A stretch of 15,330 nucleotides of DNA from contig DASUFI010000353.1 in assembly GCA_036274635.1 (NCBI GenBank), positions 1 through 15,330 of the forward strand, read 5' to 3'. This stretch comes from DASUFI01 sp036274635 (lineage in GTDB: Bacteria; Planctomycetota; B15-G4). The translations under genes were made by a program, and so were the position numbers. Shown piece by piece: positions 13,210 through 15,330 of the stretch. The notes under the pieces are model-generated. The model had not been told where the DNA came from. It saw only the letters and a list, made by a program, of their open reading frames with translations, and did no database searches. Within the stretch, counting starts at the first letter, position 1, and each line of letters opens with the position of its first letter.

Positions 13210-13494
13210 ATGACGAAACGACTGATGCCGTTGGTCCTCGCGACGATGTGTGCCCTGTGCGTGGCGCCCCAGGCGCAGACCCAGGCCGGAGCGCCGGCGC
13301 CGAAGGGCGTCACGCCCGCCTGCGCGCCCGAGCGGCTCGCAGCGGACGTCACGGCGTTCAGCGCCGCGGAACGTCAGGCCTACGAGATGGCGCAGCTCAG
13401 GTCGGATCCGCAGCTGGGAGAGCTCCGCGGCGGCAACGCCGGCCTGGTGGTCGTGCTGCTCCTCATCATCCTGATCATCGTGCTCGTCAACTGA
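13210..13494 (+). CDS. Small secreted protein with Gly-Gly plus hydrophobic tail, copy 2
   Basis: This is the tandem paralogue of the preceding gene and exactly the same length (94 residues). Signal peptide MTKRLMPLVLATMCAL, Cys38, the DVTAFSAAERQAYEMAQ helix, S-D-P-Q-L-G-E-L-R-G-G with glycines again at 74-75, and an Ile/Leu/Val tail ending in Asn are all kept. About 54 of 94 positions are identical. The most conserved parts are the signal peptide, the SDPxLGExRGG box and the tail; the linker (residues 17-42) is most varied. The DPQLGELRGG segment loosely resembles the double-glycine leader end cut by C39 peptidases. The ribosome site is a weaker TTGAG at 13196-13200. The 100 bases before it contain a palindrome CGGGGCCCCG (13132-13141), so expression may differ from copy 1. 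Confidence 0.8.
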   Translation: MTKRLMPLVLATMCALCVAPQAQTQAGAPAPKGVTPACAPERLAADVTAFSAAERQAYEMAQLRSDPQLGELRGGNAGLVVVLLLIILIIVLVN

Positions 13495-13534
13495 GCGCGC
13501 GGCGGCCCGCCTGACCGGGCGCCGGCCGGGGCGC

Positions 13535-13564
13535 CTTCGCGGGTCGGAGCAGGACCCGGCGAAG
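13535..13564 (+). terminator. Inverted repeat 1 after the small-protein operon
   Basis: CTTCGCGGGTC (13535-13545) pairs with GACCC-G-GCGAAG (13553-13564) as an 11-bp stem with one bulged G and a 7-base loop. It follows the copy 2 stop by 40 bases. There is no T-run. Just before it, GGCGCC occurs twice (13518-13523 and 13530-13535), making an additional possible fold. Confidence 0.45.
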
Positions 13565-13616
13565 CTTGCGGAACCGCCCAGCGGGCTGAACACCGCGTGG
13601 CAAGCCGCCCCGCGCC

Positions 13617-13639
13617 GCGAGCGCCATTCCGGCGCTCGC
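13617..13639 (+). terminator. Inverted repeat 2 after the small-protein operon
   Basis: GCGAGCGCC and GGCGCTCGC form a perfect 9-bp stem around the loop ATTCC. The high GC content makes it very stable in RNA of either strand. No T-run follows, so termination, if any, would be of the non-canonical kind common in GC-rich genomes. Confidence 0.5.
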
Positions 13640-13647
13640 TCGACGGG

Positions 13648-13674
13648 CTTGCAACGGGCGGTGCCCGTTGCAAG
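13648..13674 (+). terminator. Inverted repeat 3, perfect 12-bp hairpin before hrpB
   Basis: CTTGCAACGGGC (13648-13659) and GCCCGTTGCAAG (13663-13674) form a perfect 12-bp stem with a 3-base loop GGT, the strongest hairpin in the window. It ends 33 bases before the hrpB start and is followed by TCCCTT. It most likely insulates hrpB from the operon upstream, though the right arm also contains TTGCAA, a possible -35 for hrpB. Confidence 0.6.
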
Positions 13675-13693
13675 TCCCTTCGCTGGGTCCCGC

Positions 13694-13699
13694 TACGAT
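13694..13699 (+). promoter_or_regulatory. Candidate -10 element for near-leaderless hrpB transcript
   Basis: TACGAT matches four of six bases of TATAAT and ends 8 bases before the GTG start, placing the transcription start within about two bases of it. The best upstream match to a -35 is TTGCAA (13668-13673) at a long 20-base spacing, inside the right arm of the 12-bp hairpin. No Shine-Dalgarno sequence is present, which fits a leaderless message. Confidence 0.3.
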
Positions 13700-13707
13700 C
13701 GCGCGCC

Positions 13708-15330
13708 GTGCCCGCTCCCGCACTGCCCGTCGACGCGCTGTTGCCCGACTTGCTGGAGGGGCTGCGCGCGCACGGGTCGGCCGTGGTGCGGGCCCCCACC
13801 GGCTCGGGCAAGACCACGCGCGTGCCGCCCGCGCTGCTGGACGCGCTGGCCGCGCGGGCCGGCCCGCAGCCCGGAGGCCCGGCGCGCGACGTGCTCGTGC
13901 TGCAGCCCCGGCGCCTCGCCGCCCGCGCCGCCGCGCGCCGCATCGCCGAGGAGCGCGGCAGCGCGCTGGGCGACGAGGTGGGCTACGCGGTGCGCTTCGA
14001 CCGCCGCGCCGGCCCGCGCACGCGGCTGCTGGTGGTCACCGAGGGCCTGCTCATGCGGATGCTGCAGGAGGACCCCTTCCTGTCGCGCGCCGGCGCGGTC
14101 GTGCTGGACGAGTTCCACGAGCGGCACCTCGACAGCGACCTCTCGCTGGCGCTGCTGCGCCGCGTGCAGGGCGAGGCACGTCCCGACCTGTGGCTGGTGG
14201 CCATGTCGGCCAGCGACCTCGGACCCGCGCTGCCGGCCTTCCTCGGCGGCGCGCCGCTGGTCGCGTGCGAGGGGCGCCTGTTCCCCGTGGAGCAGCGCTG
14301 GCGGCGCGCGGACCGTGACGAGCCGCTGCCGCGCGCGGTGGCGGCCGGGGTCGCCGAGGCGCTGGCCGGCAGCCCGGGCGACGTGCTCGTGTTCCTGCCC
14401 GGCCTCGGCGAGATCCGCCGCTGCGGCGAGGAGCTCGCGCCGCTGGCCGCCCGCGCCGGCGCCGCGCTGGTGGAGCTCTACGGCGACCTGCCCGCCGAGC
14501 GCCAGGACGAGGCGCTGCGCGCGGGCCCGCGCCGGCGCGTGATCCTCGCCACCAACGTGGCCGAGACCTCCGTCACCGTCGAGGGCGTCACGGCCGTGGT
14601 GGACAGCGGGCTGCAGCGCCAGCTGCGCTTCGATCCGGCTGTCGGCCTCGACCGCCTCGAGCTGGTGCGCATCTCGCGCGCCTCGGCCGAGCAGCGCGCC
14701 GGCCGCGCCGGCCGCACCGCGCCGGGCCTGTGCGTGCGGCTGTGGAGCGAGCACGAGCAGCGCGCCCTCGTGGAGCGCGACGAGCCCGAGGTGCTGCGCG
14801 TGGACCTCGCCGGCCCGGCCCTGCAGCTGCTGGCGTGGGGCGAGCGCGACCTGTTCGGGTTCCCCTGGCTGCAGGCGCCGCCGCGCGCCGCGCTGGAGGA
14901 GGCGCTGGCGCTGCTCGCGCGGCTGCAGGCGGCCGACGAGCGCGGCCTGTCCGCGGAAGGTCGCGCGATGGCCCGCCTGCCGGTGCACCCGCGGCTCGCG
15001 CGCCTGCTGCTCGAGGGCGCGCGGCGCGGCGTGCCCGAAGCGGCGGCCACCGCGGCCGCGCTGCTCTCGGAGCGCGACCCCTTCCTGCGCGGCCCGCAGC
15101 GTCCAGGCGGCCGCGCACCCACGCACGTGTCGCGCTCGGACATGGGCGACCGCCTCGCCGCGCTGCACGACTTCGAGCGCCGCGGCCTGCGCCATTCCGA
15201 GCTGGGCGAGCTGCACCAGGCCGGCGCGCGCTCGGTGCTCCGCGTGCGGGACCAGCTCCTCGCCCTGTTGCGCGAGGCGGGCGGGCCGCCGGCCCGCGCG
15301 CGCGCGGCCGCGCACGCGGACGAGGCGCTG
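13708..15330 (+). CDS. hrpB: ATP-dependent helicase HrpB, 3' end outside the window
   Basis: The frame is open from GTG 13708 to the last base, giving the first 541 residues of a protein that normally has about 800-850. HrpB belongs to the DEAH/RHA helicase group of superfamily 2; its cellular role in bacteria is poorly defined. Motifs in order are Walker A APTGSGKTT (29-37, K35), LQPRRLAARAAA (Ia, about 65-76), TEGLLMRML (Ib, about 111), the DEFHERHLDSDL box (134-145) typical of HrpB, MSAS (motif III, 166-169), LVFLPGLGEI (IV, about 227), ATNVAETSVT (V, 281-290) and QRAGRAGR (VI, 329-336). The winged-helix and ratchet region follows, with LPVHPRLARLLLEGARRG and LLSERDPF as expected. The start is chosen because it puts Walker A at the usual distance and because strong hairpins lie just upstream. 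Confidence 0.95.
   Translation, partial: MPAPALPVDALLPDLLEGLRAHGSAVVRAPTGSGKTTRVPPALLDALAARAGPQPGGPARDVLVLQPRRLAARAAARRIAEERGSALGDEVGYAVRFDRRAGPRTRLLVVTEGLLMRMLQEDPFLSRAGAVVLDEFHERHLDSDLSLALLRRVQGEARPDLWLVAMSASDLGPALPAFLGGAPLVACEGRLFPVEQRWRRADRDEPLPRAVAAGVAEALAGSPGDVLVFLPGLGEIRRCGEELAPLAARAGAALVELYGDLPAERQDEALRAGPRRRVILATNVAETSVTVEGVTAVVDSGLQRQLRFDPAVGLDRLELVRISRASAEQRAGRAGRTAPGLCVRLWSEHEQRALVERDEPEVLRVDLAGPALQLLAWGERDLFGFPWLQAPPRAALEEALALLARLQAADERGLSAEGRAMARLPVHPRLARLLLEGARRGVPEAAATAAALLSERDPFLRGPQRPGGRAPTHVSRSDMGDRLAALHDFERRGLRHSELGELHQAGARSVLRVRDQLLALLREAGGPPARARAAAHADEAL

Larger units (their letters stand above)
12805..13494 (+). repeat. Tandem gene duplication, period 385 bases
   Basis: The two 94-codon genes start 385 bases apart, and the similarity runs upstream of the start codons. 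Twenty-two of the 25 bases from 12805 (GACCCCTGGAGACCCTGGCC, then ATGAC) match those from 13190. The first copy of this flank overlaps the TGA stop of the peptidase gene. The unit copied therefore included the ribosome site as well as the gene. Confidence 0.8.

Noticed and set aside
12237..13494. A classical bacteriocin exporter locus
   Set aside because: There is no ABC transporter domain on the peptidase or nearby, and the small proteins have Sec signal peptides rather than double-glycine leaders at the N-terminus.
13649..14542. 297-residue plus-strand frame over the start of hrpB
   Set aside because: It is another frame of the helicase gene; the frame from 13708 carries all helicase motifs.

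Overview
The window is extremely GC-rich and densely coded, and it looks like ordinary bacterial chromosome. No insertion sequence, integrase, phage gene or CRISPR array was seen. The best taxonomic clue is the 1394-residue secreted FG-GAP/VCBS-repeat protein. Its C-terminal domain (GSGKPGTGG... then ...LSNGLSFTILP) is the type I associate with large extracellular proteins of Planctomycetota. A PknB-like kinase with membrane and TPR-like parts fits the same phylum. I infer a high-GC planctomycete, probably uncultured; Myxococcota is the main alternative.

Layout. (1) Positions 2-3181 are mainly housekeeping: the 3' part of a class I SAM-dependent RNA methyltransferase gene, a tRNA-Met on the minus strand, a 475-base non-coding stretch with several inverted and direct repeats, ruvC (minus), and divergently the MEP-pathway pair ispD-ispF (plus). 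(2) A GT4-type glycosyltransferase (minus) converges on ispF and shares a CTAG with it, so the two stop codons overlap. Its conserved N-terminus is reached only from a CTG start. (3) A tRNA-Gly(CCC) is followed by the giant FG-GAP protein gene. It has six regular 69-74-residue repeats, then a second calcium-loop propeller-like part, then the C-terminal domain. (4) A 916-residue Ser/Thr kinase (minus) with three membrane segments and a TPR-like C-terminus converges on it. (5) After a 410-base divergent gap comes the most interesting locus: a C39-like lipoprotein cysteine peptidase followed by two tandem-duplicated 94-residue secreted proteins. Each of the two ends in an Arg-Gly-Gly motif and a purely hydrophobic tail. 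(6) A cluster of strong inverted repeats follows. (7) The window ends inside hrpB, encoding a DEAH/RHA-family helicase.

How the genes may work together. ispD and ispF encode two steps of isoprenoid precursor synthesis and are almost certainly co-transcribed. The peptidase and the first small protein are 18 bases apart and look like enzyme and substrate. The pair recalls the Pseudomonas PA2778 (C39-like lipoprotein peptidase) / PA2779 (small signal-peptide protein with a GG-plus-hydrophobic tail) arrangement, but here the peptidase lacks a TPR extension and the substrate is duplicated. What it does is unknown. The remaining genes look like independent transcription units. Several lack a Shine-Dalgarno sequence but have a -10-like hexamer right at the start codon, which suggests leaderless transcripts.
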